In this document: piece after piece, positions 44,994-56,899 of the stretch
Position numbering within the stretch: the stretch's first letter is position 1
Layout of the letters: each line of letters begins with the position of its first letter
Assembly (NCBI GenBank): GCA_016081115.2
Contig: JABTTQ020001790.1
Location: forward strand, 124,001 to 188,000
Direction: 5' to 3'
Length of the DNA stretch: 64,000 nucleotides
From: Rehmannia glutinosa
Taxonomy: Eukaryota; Streptophyta; Magnoliopsida; Lamiales; Orobanchaceae
The notes under the pieces: model-generated
What the model was told of the DNA's origin: nothing
Database searches by the model: none
Seen by the model: the letters and a program-made list of their open reading frames with translations, nothing else
Program-made: the position numbers and the translations under genes

Positions 44994-45290
44994 CTGAGTA
45001 GTGGGCACCTCCCCAAATTGAGAGAGGATCATGAACAAGCTCACTAACGGGGAGAATAACCTGGGTCAATTTGGGGTAAAGGAAGTCACGCACCAAGGGA
45101 ACCTCAATCCCGTCTCGTTTTCTCCACGAAGAAGGCAATATAACCTCCAGGGGACCGTGGGGCCTATCATAGGGACCGGGAGTCAAGCTTAAAAGAGAAA
45201 GGAATACCATCGTTAACACGCAGGTTTTCTTAGCTAGTTTCGGATTTGAACGTTGGGATATATGGGATTGGAGCTAGAGGAATCCATATG
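44994..45290 (-). pseudogene. Tat antisense gene (aORF), 5' portion
   Basis: Minus-strand coding upstream of the Copia-B insertion. PGGYIAFFVEK-type and RDGIEVPLVRDFLYPKLTQV phrases (in two frames) resemble the start of the PF04195-type domain of plant gypsy-type transposon proteins. It joins to 34076 across the CTGAG duplication. A short upstream ATG with a donor-like CAA/GTAAGT is at about 45413-45430. A TATA-like TTTATAAG is near 45510. Confidence 0.5.
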
Positions 45291-45768
45291 AAAAAGAAGA
45301 AAGAGGTTGAGCACTTAGTGGAGGAGAGAAGCAAAGAGGGAAGAAGCAGAAGTTAGAAAGGAAAAAGAAAAAGAAAATCTAATACAAAAAGAAAAAGAGT
45401 AGGGAAAACTTACTTGAGCGGATAGCCATGGAGGGAGCTGTGATAGGGAAGACGAGAAATACTAAGAAATGGAAAGGAAGAAGAAGATGAAATAATGGCA
45501 GTTCCCTTATAAATGGATCAATCCTTAGTAGTTAAGGCTAGAGGAAGAAGCAAGGAACGCGAACCGTAGGATGGGAGGATGATCGACCGTCAAAAGACGA
45601 GTGGATAAGGTTGATGGGACACGACATCATGGGCGCGATATACGAAATCGAAGGGAATTCAAATGGTCAAACTTCTTTAAAATTACCACCCAAAGCTTAA
45701 TGACCATCGAAATACCTACTCTAATTAAAAGATCTACTATCTTAGTCCACATAGAGTAGGGGGAGTAG
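45291..45768 (-). promoter_or_regulatory. Leader and putative promoter of the Tat antisense gene
   Basis: The minus strand has a TATA-like CATTTATAAGG near 45505-45515, a CT-rich leader and no open frame beyond a few codons. On the plus strand a purine tract AGAGTAGGGGGAGTAG (45753-45768) may prime the Tat 3' LTR. Confidence 0.35.
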
Positions 45769-46365
45769 TTCATCCTGGACCTCTTTAGGCATATACAGGT
45801 CTCCGCAGATGGACCTGCATAATGGTAGATCCTTTGAGTAAAATAAATACTAAGGCAACCAGACTAATAGGGCCGGGAGTTAGAAGGCCATTCCAATGGA
45901 CCTGAGACGGAAGACAGATCTACCAAGGGGAAGACCTATCTAGGTACTTGTTGACCGATAAGACAGGATGTGACATAAAGGTGTGGAGTAACTCTTGAAC
46001 AAAGGGATAGGCGGTGGTAGGTATAGTCAATGATGAGACATAAAGGTGGGTGGCAGCTCGACCGAGAAAAGACATTTAATGCGAAAGATATTCCCTGATC
46101 CTCTCAATAATGAGGCCGGATTTAGAGGCCAAAAGGAGGGGCGGGTCAAAAGTCATACCTCCCAAGAAGTAAGTATGTGCAGAGACTGACCTGGTAGAAG
46201 TGACTCTTAAGAAGGGGTGACCTGTTGGCGAGTAACTTTGATGAACTTTGAAAGGAGACTGGTCAGAACCTAACCAGAAGACGACACGTGGAGCCCTCCT
46301 CAGTGGAAAAAATGGCCATAATTCAGGTCTAAAAGGGGCATCTTATTCATGATAAAAATGTTACA
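45769..46365 (+). repeat. Tentative 3' LTR of the Tat element
   Basis: The region between the purine tract and the point where base composition drops sharply to AT-rich DNA; it ends ATGTTACA at 46365. The length of about 600 bp fits Grande-type Tat LTRs. The partner LTR is left of the window, so this cannot be checked here, and the expected TG at the start is not clear (TTCATCC). Confidence 0.35.
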
Positions 46366-46407
46366 TTCTCTACTTTGTTTTCGCTATATTTTCATATACT
46401 TTTTAAT

Positions 46408-46523
46408 GGCTAATTTATCTAATTATTGTTATTTGAAATAAATGTTATGTTTTTACCATGGAATTTGATTTGTTTGCCAATGTATTGTGAAAACAACTTT
46501 ACAAATTCAGAGTTTTTAATTTT
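46408..46523 (+). repeat. Dispersed repeat fragment, inverted copy at 62296-62416
   Basis: GGCTAATTTAT...TTTGCCAATGTATTGTGAAAACAACTTTAC is shared, in opposite orientation, with 62296-62416 at about 80-90 percent identity. The GGGCTAATTTATCAAAT start resembles a Mutator-like terminal inverted repeat, but no target duplication was found. Confidence 0.6.
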
Positions 46524-46524
46524 A

Positions 46525-46914
46525 CTAGTATTCCACCCGTGCGATGCACGGACTGTACATTAAAAAGTAAAAATTATTTTAGTATAGGTAAAATGTATGT
46601 AATTTCGAAATGTAATTAAAAACTAAAGATAAATAAATACATATAGACTTGAGTATATATAATTATGAGATATGATATTTTTTTACTTTATCAATAAAAA
46701 TATTAAATTTATTTTCCGCCTATTGATTGATTCCATTTTTAACAATTATTACAACAAAGGGAGAAGAGGTTCATTAAAGTATTATGGAAATGCACATGTG
46801 ACAATAAAAAGTGGAGGTATCACAAATATATAATTTGTGCGTTGCATGGAGTCTCAATACAAAAGGGAGGTATCACAAATATACAATTCATGCATTGCAT
46901 GGAATCTCATCTAG
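46525..46914. mobile_element. Small element with Helitron-like 3' termini at both ends
   Basis: The right end reads CATGCATTGCATG (6 bp stem) then ten bases and CTAG followed by T. The left end, on the minus strand, reads CCGTGCATCGCACGG (7 bp stem) then eight bases and CTAG followed by T. Hairpin plus CTAG next to T is the 3' signature of plant Helitrons. The right terminus is duplicated in tandem (54 bp units at 46807-46860 and 46861-46914). It has no coding. Confidence 0.5.
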
Positions 46915-48675
46915 TGTATATAATGTCAAAAAAGTAATCAAAACTAAATATAAATATACACGATAAAAACAAATGAAACAATAAATCACAAGTACACACA
47001 AAATAACTTATATCTCCCAAAACAAAAAAAAAATTAAAAAAGATATTTGATTATTGAGTTATACATTAGTTAAAAGAATTAAAAATTACGGAATAATTCT
47101 TTGAATACAACATTGGTCATTGAACTTGTACATCCACTTTCACTATCACTATCACTATCACAAAAATATAACATCGAAAAATATAAAAAAAGACAATAAA
47201 CCATATTGTTTTTATATTGGGCGACTAAAAAATATTCGTCTAAATTTCTTTTCTTCTTATGTACGTTAAGAGAATCTTCATCATTCATTAAATCAATTGA
47301 AAATCGTGAAATTTGAGAATTTCCCTTGCTGCAAAATAAAAAATTGTTATTTATTATTTACAAAATAATTTCAAAATTATGATTAAAAAACATCACAACG
47401 TTTGTAAAATATTGAGGCCAGATATAATAGGCTCTTTATTGAATTTTCACCAATACACTTTTGTTCACAAACATTGTATGCAAATTTATTTATCCATGAT
47501 ATTAAATAAAATATAAAGACAAATGACAACAAAAAGATAATATTATAAAAAACTAGTACAAAGGAATTTTGACCCAATTGAAAAAGTTATTTATCATATT
47601 TGAATCAATGAAATATCAATAATATTATTCATTTACACTGACGTAAAATGTTTATTTGACTTAAAAAGCAGGATATAAAATTCAACTATAAAAAAAGAAA
47701 TAAAAATATTAAGATTTTTAAGTAGACATAAATGAAAATAGATACATTATTTTAAATTTATTTTTCGAATGAAGATAGATAGTTATTCTTACTAAAAACA
47801 TATATCATTTTCGTTTAAAACTATATATCATACATAAAATATATATTACTTAAAGATAATTTATATACTGAAGTAATTAACATATTTTGGTTTTCAACAA
47901 ATATTTACATTTGATAATTATAACACGTCTTGGGTTATACGACAAAAGGAAAATGATGCGGATACAAATCTAATTACATAGAATATTAAATAATATAGCA
48001 TCAACGTGATAGCCATATAACTTATATATGATAGGTTAAACTAAACAAAACAAATCAAATTAGGTTTTCCAATACAATAAAGAGTTCTCTTGTACAGACC
48101 AAATATTATGGCCCAAATGCAACATAATAACTCACTGATAACAAAAACCTGGACTACTATTATTGAGCTAAAATAACACAATGCACAAAATCTGAAAATT
48201 TGTACACGCTACAAATATCTAAACCCAAACAAAAAGAAAAAAGGAAAACACAAATGTAAATTGGATTGGCCATGAAAACCCTAAACCTAAATAGTAAAAT
48301 ACAATCCTCGTGATTGTGCGGCATATCCCCTCTTAGTTCTCCGCCAACACATTCGTTCTTCTCAATGTTCTCGATGATTCTAGCACTGATTTCTCTCTCC
48401 GAGGGTTGGTAAAAACACAAATGACTTTCACACAAACTTAAGCACAGTCGTCACCTCCTTTTTTTTTTTATCTCTATGAATTTCTTCAAATCAATATTAC
48501 AACGCATTTTTTCCTGTTATTTTAGTTTTTTTGTAATTTTCTTCCAATCGGAAACAAAAAAAAAAAACCGGTAAGAGAAATTTATAGTTTCCGATCACAC
48601 AATTATGGTTATATAACGACCTGTCTGGCTTTATTTTGATTTTCAGTGTTTTCTCTGTTTAAAAAGCAAATAAAT
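46915..48675. other. AT-rich intergenic DNA
   Basis: No supported gene. Minus-strand open frames at 47079-47577 are low-complexity. A minus-strand leader-like stretch with a telo-box type AAACCCTAAACCTAAA (plus strand, about 48279-48294) and an open frame of 91 codons (48435-48160) is unrecognised and probably not coding. Confidence 0.6.
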
Positions 48676-51600
48676 CACTACAAGAATTTCACTTTATAAT
48701 GAGGAAAACTTAGTGAGAGTATGAAAAAACCGTCACTAAAAGCATGTGCCATGAGTTTTTAATGAGGGTAAATAAAACTCGTAGTTAAAAGAGTTACCTT
48801 TTTATGAGGAATTCTTAATTTTATAGGCATTGGTAACTAATCCCGTCATTATTTGTGTCAACAAAAATTCCCCTCATTATTGGTAATGCCATATATTTTC
48901 CAATAAATACAATTATAATTTTTAGTATTAAAAAACTAGAAAATGACTTTTAGTAAATAAGAAACTTGTAATTTCCACTTGGTTTATATAAATATATATG
49001 TATTGAAAATAAAGAATAAAGATTAACGAAAACATCTTTGGATCAAGAGGAGAGATACAAAAGACGTCTTCTCCCTCAACTCCAGTCTTAGACGTGTTCA
49101 ACCGGTTCCTCTTGACTCTTGTCATTATAATTTCTTATTCCTGTTGTTTTCTCCTGAAGTTCAACCAGCTACTGCCACCGCCTTCACCGCCGGTGACCAG
49201 CAGCCCATAACCATTCGTGAGGCCTATTGTAAGTTTGTGAAGAAAAGCCCTAATTTTAAACTTTTAAGCCCTAGCCACCAAAAAAAGAGGTAATCAAGGA
49301 TTGTGATTTTACAGCTTTGTTGCCTTTTTTTTAATTGCTAATTTTGATGGAAAATGGTGAATATTTAAACCCTTGCAAATTAAGATGATGCGCTAATTTT
49401 TAATTGCATATTTTTTTAAGTATTCTTCTAAGTTTGGAAGTGGGATAACAATATTGTATCTCTGTTATAGTATCTGACAATTATATGATATTTGGATATA
49501 TGGGAACCTGATTTGTTCTATTTGATTTTGGTATTTTTGTTGGATATATACTTTGCGTTATTTTTGCTTGGGCATTTTTTGTCTTCGCAATGATTATATA
49601 AATTCAAATTTCTCTTGATCCCTCTGAACGGAGACCTTCACGTTTTTGTTTGTTTGTTAATGAACCCACTAAGAGTAGTGATTTCCAATGAAATTTGCAA
49701 GGAATACTAATATATTGGTGTCTGGTTCCGATAAGTAATTGTTGTTTTTCCCCCCTTAAGAAGGTGTATAGAATCTGAAGTAAGGCTCCCAATGACCTAA
49801 TGAGGAGGATTTTTATGAAAAGACCATTAGTTTTGCTTTCTTATTTACCTTTGGCGATATGCAGGCGGTTAGGATAATAAAATTTGAATATTGACTAGGT
49901 GCATACTCTGAAGCTAAACATACTGGTGGGCGGTAGCACTACAAGAAGTTAGGAACTATTGAACAATTCGATAACTGATATTGAAACACTTACTTCATTC
50001 TTTTCTGCATATATACAATTGGCTATTTACTAAGTGGTTCATCTAATGTGTTGCAGACCCATTTAAAGATTCTTACCATTATTGCTACAATATGTGGAAT
50101 ATGCTCTCTAATTTTGTATGTTTGTATATTACTTTTATTCAGTCTTATATTTACTGCATTACATTATTTCTTAGGTTTGCATGTGCACTTCATATATTCT
50201 GTTGTAGTCTGTAATTTGTATATTTGATGAGGTTGGAGAAACTAATTAAATCAGTTCCACATCCCAAAGCTAATATTTATTTGAACTTTCTTAAACTAAA
50301 GTACTGAACATATTTTAGTAAAAGATATGTATGTATATATGCATGTGAGTGAGTGTATGTATTCTGCGAATAAATATCTATACGGGTGACATGCATTCAC
50401 CATCAATGAACTTAGCAGACTGTTCAATCGCCAGTTTTCAGGAGAAGTTGATGCCATTGATTGTGGAGATATTGTGTTGCCAAAGTCATCTTAGAAGAAA
50501 TTTAGCTATGAGGAGTTTAAGCAAGCTACTCTGGTAAAGTTAATTAGCATGTTCCTTTCTGTTTTCATGGTGTCTTGTTTAGCTTTTGGTTATTCTTCCA
50601 TCGCCTCTGCAACATGCTCTTTTTTTTAAGATAATTTACTTTTGCCATGGAAATTTTTTCTTGGGTGACTTGTGCTTTTCTGTTGGACTAGGATGATTTA
50701 TCCTGTTTGTGTGGTTTCATGGCTGGAAGTACATAAACAGATTGAGAACCAGTTGGATTATGGTGTATTCTTATAGCCAACTCTTGGTTCTTGAATTAAT
50801 GGCATATATAAGGCAAAAATATATTGATGGCAAGGAAACACTTCTTTACATTCCATAATTTGGCAACCTAATTTGATCATTTTGTCGTTTGATTGAATCT
50901 TCTTACCTTTTGATATTGTTGTCTCAGAAAGTTAACCTTGCTATCTACTCTACTTCTAGTGCACTAAGTATCAGACTGACAACCTAATTACGGAAGATAA
51001 TTGCAAAAGTGGGTCAAGGGTGCATAAATTTAGCATACTGTTCAGCAAATGGACTATCAATTATTTGCACACCAATAATTTTTGTTGTTTCTGAATAATG
51101 TTCATGTAAACCCACTAATGCTCAGAATACTTATAACTCACATGGACCCCCACCTAATTTTACCAAACACAAAATTAAGTTGAAAATTACCTTGCTATTA
51201 TGATCAAACGTGGTTGTTGATTTCCTTTTCTATATATATTAATTTCATTTTTTGCAGTCACCAATTTGATAACCCATTGAAACTGTAGAATATGTTTTGT
51301 TTATCATATTTTCAAAATTTTAGACTCACTAAAAAATAAAAATAAAAAAATTAGTCTTTGAATGTTATTGTTTGCTATATTGCGATTAATGCTTTTCTTT
51401 TTTATTTTTTTTGTAGGTTGATTCATAAAGAAGAAATCAAGCATGGATTAGGAAAGTAGTGCATAGTATTTTGAAGCAACCTAGTGATTCACCTTAATAT
51501 TTTTGTATTCTATGTAGTAGATATTAGAGAATACTTTAGCTATCCATTGAGATGAAACTCATACTTTGGAACAAATTGCAGTTGTGTATAGTTTGAATGA

Positions 51601-52122
51601 ATGAAAAAATGTGGATGTATTTATTTGTACAAATTTTGGTGTTTAAATAAATTATTTGTTATGAATATCTAGCAATATTCATTTTATTAGCAATGATGTA
51701 TTTTATATAATGACCAATTCATATAAATTAATGATTCTAAATTTCATAATAAAAAAAAATATTTTTAGTAAAGGTAATTATTGATTTTCTTTATTAATAA
51801 ACCAATAAATAGTGAGGGGCAAATGACAATACAATGAGAGGATATTTTGTCATTAAAGTACTATTAATGAGAGGCAAATTATTGTATAATGACAAAATTT
51901 ATCATAATTTAAATTAATTTTTAATGACGGTATAATTTCGTCATTAAATATATTAAAATAATAATGACGGGACCTATTTATCGTTATTATTTACTTTTAT
52001 CTAGGCGGTCAATAATGAGGGTTCCATGACGGGAAATTCTCGTCATTAAAGACCTTTAATGACGAAATTGGGACATATAATGATGAAATTTTATCTCATT
52101 AAAAATCAATTTTCTTGTAGTG
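48676..52122. mobile_element. Non-autonomous CACTA (En/Spm) transposon, 3.45 kb
   Basis: The left end CACTACAAGAATTTC and right end complement CACTACAAGAAAATTG share an 11 bp terminal inverted repeat, flanked by a 3 bp duplication AAT (48673-48675 and 52123-52125). The outer 300 bp on each side are full of TAATGAGG/TAATGACG and CGTCATTAAA motifs in both orientations, the subterminal transposase-binding type. No transposase coding is visible. The interior (49100-51500) has intron-like and exon-like stretches without a recognised product. A further CACTACAAGAA is at 49937-49947. Confidence 0.92.
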
Positions 52123-52125
52123 AAT

Positions 52126-52535
52126 TATTTTCTATGGTATTCTTCTTTCGACTTCTAGAAATATTTTGACTCGGTTCTGGATAGATTTTGATTTATAGAG
52201 TTTTTTCGCATATAAGAAATTCACATTTATGTATATCTATATACTATTTTCCTTTGTTTATATTAGTTTTTTAACACATATTTGAGAGTATTTCGGTTTT
52301 TCTTGAGAGAAGATTTCAGATCTATTTACCAAAACTGTGTATTTTGCTTTTTAGGTTTTTTAGGGAAAACTTAGATATATGTAATTATCTAACATATATG
52401 GGTATGATTTTTTGGTTCTGCAAAAAGCATCAACACCTAGGAAACATAGACTATTTTTAATTTATTTTCAGGTATGATTTTAAGCTTTTATATATATGAA
52501 AACACCTAAAAAAGAATAACCTAACATGTATACTC
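52126..52535. other. AT-rich intergenic DNA between CACTA and Copia-C
   Basis: I see no gene or repeat in it. Confidence 0.6.
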
Positions 52536-52875
52536 TGTTGGAAATTTACCACTCAAAAGACATAATTTTATTGATCACTCAAATATTACAAGACACACAT
52601 CACCACAACTTCACTCAAACTCAATATTACTTAGAAGCTTTGCTTCTCACTCACTTGTTTTTCTTTCTTAACTTGATACAAAATGAACCAACAACACCAC
52701 CTATTTATACTAAAACTTCATCTAGATCAATGGTTAAGATTGATTCTCACCAACCTTAATCCAATGGTTATCTTTTATTTCCATCTACCACATTCACCTA
52801 CCATACCAACAACTTAAAATCAACTACAAAACTCAACTACCACAATTAATTATAAAATAAGTTTATAATTCAACA
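52536..52875 (-). repeat. 3' LTR of Copia-C
   Basis: 340 bp, TGTTGAATTATAAAC (52875) to TTTCCAACA (52536) on the element strand. A TATA box TATAAATAG is at 52702-52710. Paired with 57170-57509. Confidence 0.93.
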
Positions 52876-52888
52876 CTCCCCTTTAAAC
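52876..52888 (-). promoter_or_regulatory. Polypurine tract of Copia-C
   Basis: The element strand TTTAAAGGGGAG abuts the LTR start TGTTGAATT. Confidence 0.8.
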
Positions 52889-52899
52889 TTATTTTATAA

Positions 52900-53390
52900 T
52901 TCCAAGTGAACTTCTCAATCTTGCAAAGTCTTCATACTTCAATGGCTTGGTAAAGATATCGCCTACTTGATCTTGCGACTTCATGTACTTCACTTGAATC
53001 TCTTCTCTTGCAATGCATTCTCTCGATGTAATGGTATCGAGTATCAATATGCTTGCTCCGATTATGAAATACCGGATTCTTGGCCAAAGCTATTGCTGAC
53101 TTGTTATCAACATAAATCTCTGTTGGATCTTCTTGTGACATGCTTAATTCTTTTAACAAATTCCTTAGCCATATTGCATGACTAACACATGATGTAGTTG
53201 CCACGTACTCAGCTTCACATGTTGAAAGAGTGACTATTGGTTGTTTCTTCGATGCCCAAGTGAAAGCAGTATCTCCCATGAAAAATGTGAAGCCAGTTGT
53301 ACTTTTTCGATCATCGATATCTCGGCCAATCACTATCATCAGTATCCAACTAGCTTATAATCATTAGAAATCGAATAAAGCGGACCAAAG
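52900..53390 (-). pseudogene. Copia-C RNase H
   Basis: Open from 53339: DIDDRKSTTGFTFFMGDTAF, SKKQPIVTLSTCEAEYVA, YVDNKSAIALAKNPVFH and DTRYHYI, the standard copia RNase H blocks. A frameshift at about 53340 separates it from RT, and another near 52990 alters the last residues. Confidence 0.85.
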
Positions 53391-54403
53391 TTGATTGTAC
53401 CTTTTAGGTAACGAAGAATTCTCTTGGTCGCTTTGAAATGTGTGGTGGTTGGATTTTCCATATAGCGGCTCACAAGTCCAATGCGTAAAGAATATCGGCC
53501 TTGTACAAGTTAAGTACCTCAAACATCCAACTAGGCTTTTGAAAAGTGTTGGATCCACTTTATTTGCTTCATCATCCTTGCACAATTTCAATCCACATTC
53601 TACTGGTGTGTTTATTGGATTGCAATCATCCATCTTAAACTTCTTCAGGATCTCTTTTGTGTAGCCTTCTTGTGAGATAAAAATCCCATCATCCTTCCTC
53701 GCTTGATTTCGATTCCGAGGTAGTGAGCCATCAACCCAATATCGGTCATTTCGAACTCCTTTGTCATTGCTTTCTTGAATTCTTGGAACAAGCCTATATT
53801 GTTCCCTGTAAAAATCAAATCATCAACGTACAAGGGACAATTAAAACATCACTATCCTTGTTCTTGATGTAAAGAGCATGTTCGTAGGGACATTTGGTGA
53901 AGCCTTTCTCTTGCAAGTATTTGTCAATTCTACTATTCCATGCTCTCGGTGCTTGCTTCAACCGTAGAGAGCTTTCTTTAACTTCAAGACTTTAGCTTCT
54001 TGTCCTTCAACCACATAGCCCATTGGTTGTTCAATGTAGACTTCTTCCTCTAGTACTCCATTAAGAAACGCTCGACTTTACATCCATCCGATGTATTTTC
54101 CACTTATTTTGGGCTGCCAAAGAAATGATTAGTCTTATGGTTTCTAAACGTGCAACAGAGCAAATACCTCATCATAGTCAATGCCGCTCTTTGACTATAA
54201 CCTTTTGCAACAAGCCTCACCTTGTACCTTTCAACTTCTCCTTTGGCATTCTTTTTCACCTTGTACACCCATTTTACACCGATTGCTTTATGACCTTTGG
54301 GAAGTTGAGCAAGCTCCCAAGTGTCATTTTTCTTGATGGATTTAATTTCTTCATCCATTGCATCTCCCCATTTCTTATTTTGAGTAGCTTCTTCAAAGTT
54401 CAC
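53391..54403 (-). pseudogene. Copia-C reverse transcriptase, frameshifted
   Basis: Pieces in order: FEEATQNKKWGDAMDEEIKS and AIGVKWVYKVKKNAKGEV (54403-54230), a broken centre with VEGQEAKVLKLKKAL-like coding, MYVDDLIFTGNNIGL (catalytic Asp pair, 53833) and the C-terminal block DDCNPINTPVECGLKL with LVGCLRYLTCTRP (53633-53530). At least four frame changes are present. Confidence 0.85.
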
Positions 54404-55982
54404 GGCTCAATCTGAACGGACAAAATATGGTGAGATTTTCGAGCTTATCGTTACCTCATAGAGCTCTTCCGGACTTCTTGACGCTCTTCATTTCTCTCAA
54501 CTAGGAAAGATGGTGGTGATTGTGAAAATGACGGTGATGTTGGTGGTGTAATGGGTTCTTCCCGATTGCTCAACAATTACTTGTTCATCATTTTCGAATT
54601 CAGAACGAAGTTGTAATCTTTGGCATGTGTACCCAAATCCCATTCGCCTTCTTCATCAAAGATAACATCTCGATTGGTGATTATCTTTCCATTGATGGGG
54701 TTATATAGTTTGTAGCCTTTGGAGTTATTGTCGTAGCCGATAAAGATGAACTTCTCGCTTTTATCATCCAACTTGCTTCTTTGTTCATCCGGTACATGTA
54801 CATGAGCTATGCTTCAAAAACTCTTAAATGAGAAATACCAGGCTTTCTCCCATTCCATGCTTCTTGTGGTGTCTTGCCCCACACGCTTCTTGTTGGTGAG
54901 CGATTTGACGGATAAACCGCACACGCCGCCTTCCGCCCGAGAACTCCTTTGGCATTTTCTTGCTTTTGAGCATACTTCGTACCATGTTGAGAATGGTTCG
55001 ATTCTTTCTTTCTCGCAACTCCATTCGCATTTGGGGGATGGGGAACGATGAAGTGGTCGTCGAATTCCATTTGCTTCACAAAACTCTTGGAATTCCTTCA
55101 AGTGAATTCTCCTCCTCGATCGTTCTCATGGCTTTAATGTGAAGACCACTTTCTTTCTCCACCGCGCCTTAAACTTTTGAATGCTTCAAACACTTCTGAC
55201 TTCTGCTTCAAGAAATAAACCCAAGTTTTTCTTGAAAAATCATCAATGAATAGTAGAAAGTAATTACTTTTACCGAATGAATTTGGCTTGATAGGACCAC
55301 AAACATCAGCATGTATGAGCTCAAGTGGCTTTTGAGATCTGGAGTTTGACTCTTTTGGAAAGCTTTGCCTGAATTGCTTCCCAAGTAAACATCCTTCACA
55401 AAGCTGATCAGGATGGCTGATACAAGGTAAACCTCTCACCATATTCTTCTTGCATAGTAACTCGAGTCCTCCAAAGTTGAGATGTCCAAATCTTAGATGC
55501 CACAACCATGATGAATCTTTATAGCACATCTTGAGACACTTTGCTACATCAGTTTGAATGTTGAGCAGAAACATTCTATTTCTTGACATGGGTACCCTGG
55601 CAATCAAGTTATTCATATTGTCTCTTATAGAAAGGTTATTGTCTTTCAAATGAATATCATAACCTTTCTCTAAGAGTTGTCCCAGACTCAAAATATTTGT
55701 TTTCATGGTGGGTACATAATAAACATTAGAAATAAATTGATGCCTCCCATCTTTCAAGCGAATAAGGATTGTACCTTTTCCTTTTACTGCTACTTTAGAA
55801 TCATCACCGAAAGAGACATTGCCACTTACAGATTCATCAAGTTCTACGAACATTGTTCGTCTCCCACACATATGATTGCTAGCACCTGTATCTAGGTACC
55901 ATGTGTCATCTTGACCTTCATCGTTATCGTTTCGTGCTAGAAGCAAAACATTAGCACCATCTTCTTTCTTTTCTTCCACCAA
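54404..55982 (-). pseudogene. Copia-C protease, GAG-pre-integrase and integrase
   Basis: The open stretch 55982-55134 has the protease block DTWYLDTGASNHMCG (active DTG). It also has the HHCC zinc motif with HLRFGHLNF and CEGCLLGK, and LELIHADVCGPIKPNSFGKS and YFLLFIDDFSRKTWVYFLKQ of the integrase core. After a shift at about 55140, GIRRPL, PNANGVARKK and GISHLRVFE follow in other frames. SEKFIFIGYDNNSKGYKLYNP closes the integrase C-terminus at 54760-54700. Confidence 0.87.
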
Positions 55983-55989
55983 ATTGGCT

Positions 55990-56899
55990 CTCTCATTAAC
56001 TCGAGTATTGGGATTTCTACAATCTCTGGCGTAATGACCAAACTTTTGACAATTATAACATTGAACTTGAGATTTATCATACCTCGAGTATGAATTTCCT
56101 CTTCCACGGCCTCTTGTGGAACTTTCTCCTGCATATAGTTGTTGTTGAAATTATTATTTGAATTCCAACCTCGTCCACGGCCACGACCTCTTCCTTGTCC
56201 ACGACCTCTTCCACGTTGACCTCATATTGTGGAAGTTTTCTTCATTCTTGGTTTCTTTGGACTTGTCTTAAGAAGTTGATCGCAACACCCTTTTTCTTAT
56301 TCTTTTCTTCATGGGCTTGCAAAGTGAACCAAGAAGTTGTTCAATTGTCATAGTTTCGAGGTCTTTAGTTTCCTCGATGATAGTTGTAATACTATCAAAA
56401 TTTGCATCCAAAGATCGTAATATTTTCTCCATAATGACTACATCTTCTAGTTTTTCACCATTTCTTTTTAGTTGATTAGAAACGGTTAAAACTCTAGAAA
56501 AGTAATCAAACAAGTTCACCTTCTTTCATTTGTAGTGAATCAAACTCTCTTCTCAATGTTTGTAGTCGTACCTTTTTAACTTTCTCTTCTCCTTGTAAGA
56601 GACTTGAAGTTTATCCCACACTTGTTTAGCAAAGAGGTAGCACTTGAGATTTTCTCAAAGCCATCATCATCTAAAGCTTGGTAGATGAGGAAGAGAGCCT
56701 TCTTGTCTTTCTTTCTCGAGTCCTTCAAACTATCCTTTTCTGTAGAGGATAGTGTTGACTCGTCTTTAGTTTCTTCATAACCTTTTTCCACGACTTCCCA
56801 TACGTCATGTGCTCCGAGAAGTGCCTTCATTTTGATACTCCAGTTTTCAAAATCGTTTCCCTTAAGTTGTGGAACTTGGAATGATGCCACACTCGCCAT
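55990..56899 (-). pseudogene. Copia-C gag, frameshifted
   Basis: The ATG at 56899 starts FQVPQLKGNDFENWSIKMKA and LLGAHDVWEVVEKGYEE, the pattern of UBN2-type copia gag. After a shift near 56640 it continues with DYFSRVLTVSNQLKRNGEKL and IEETKDLETMTIEQLLGSL. A Gly/Arg-rich run (56215-56160) and a CCHC zinc knuckle, CYNCQKFGHYARDC (about 56063-56022), complete the nucleocapsid part. Confidence 0.85.

Noticed and set aside
48160..48435. 91-codon minus-strand frame with a telo-box type motif
   Set aside because: Considered as a ribosomal-type gene leader, but the protein has no recognisable family and no splice partner was found.
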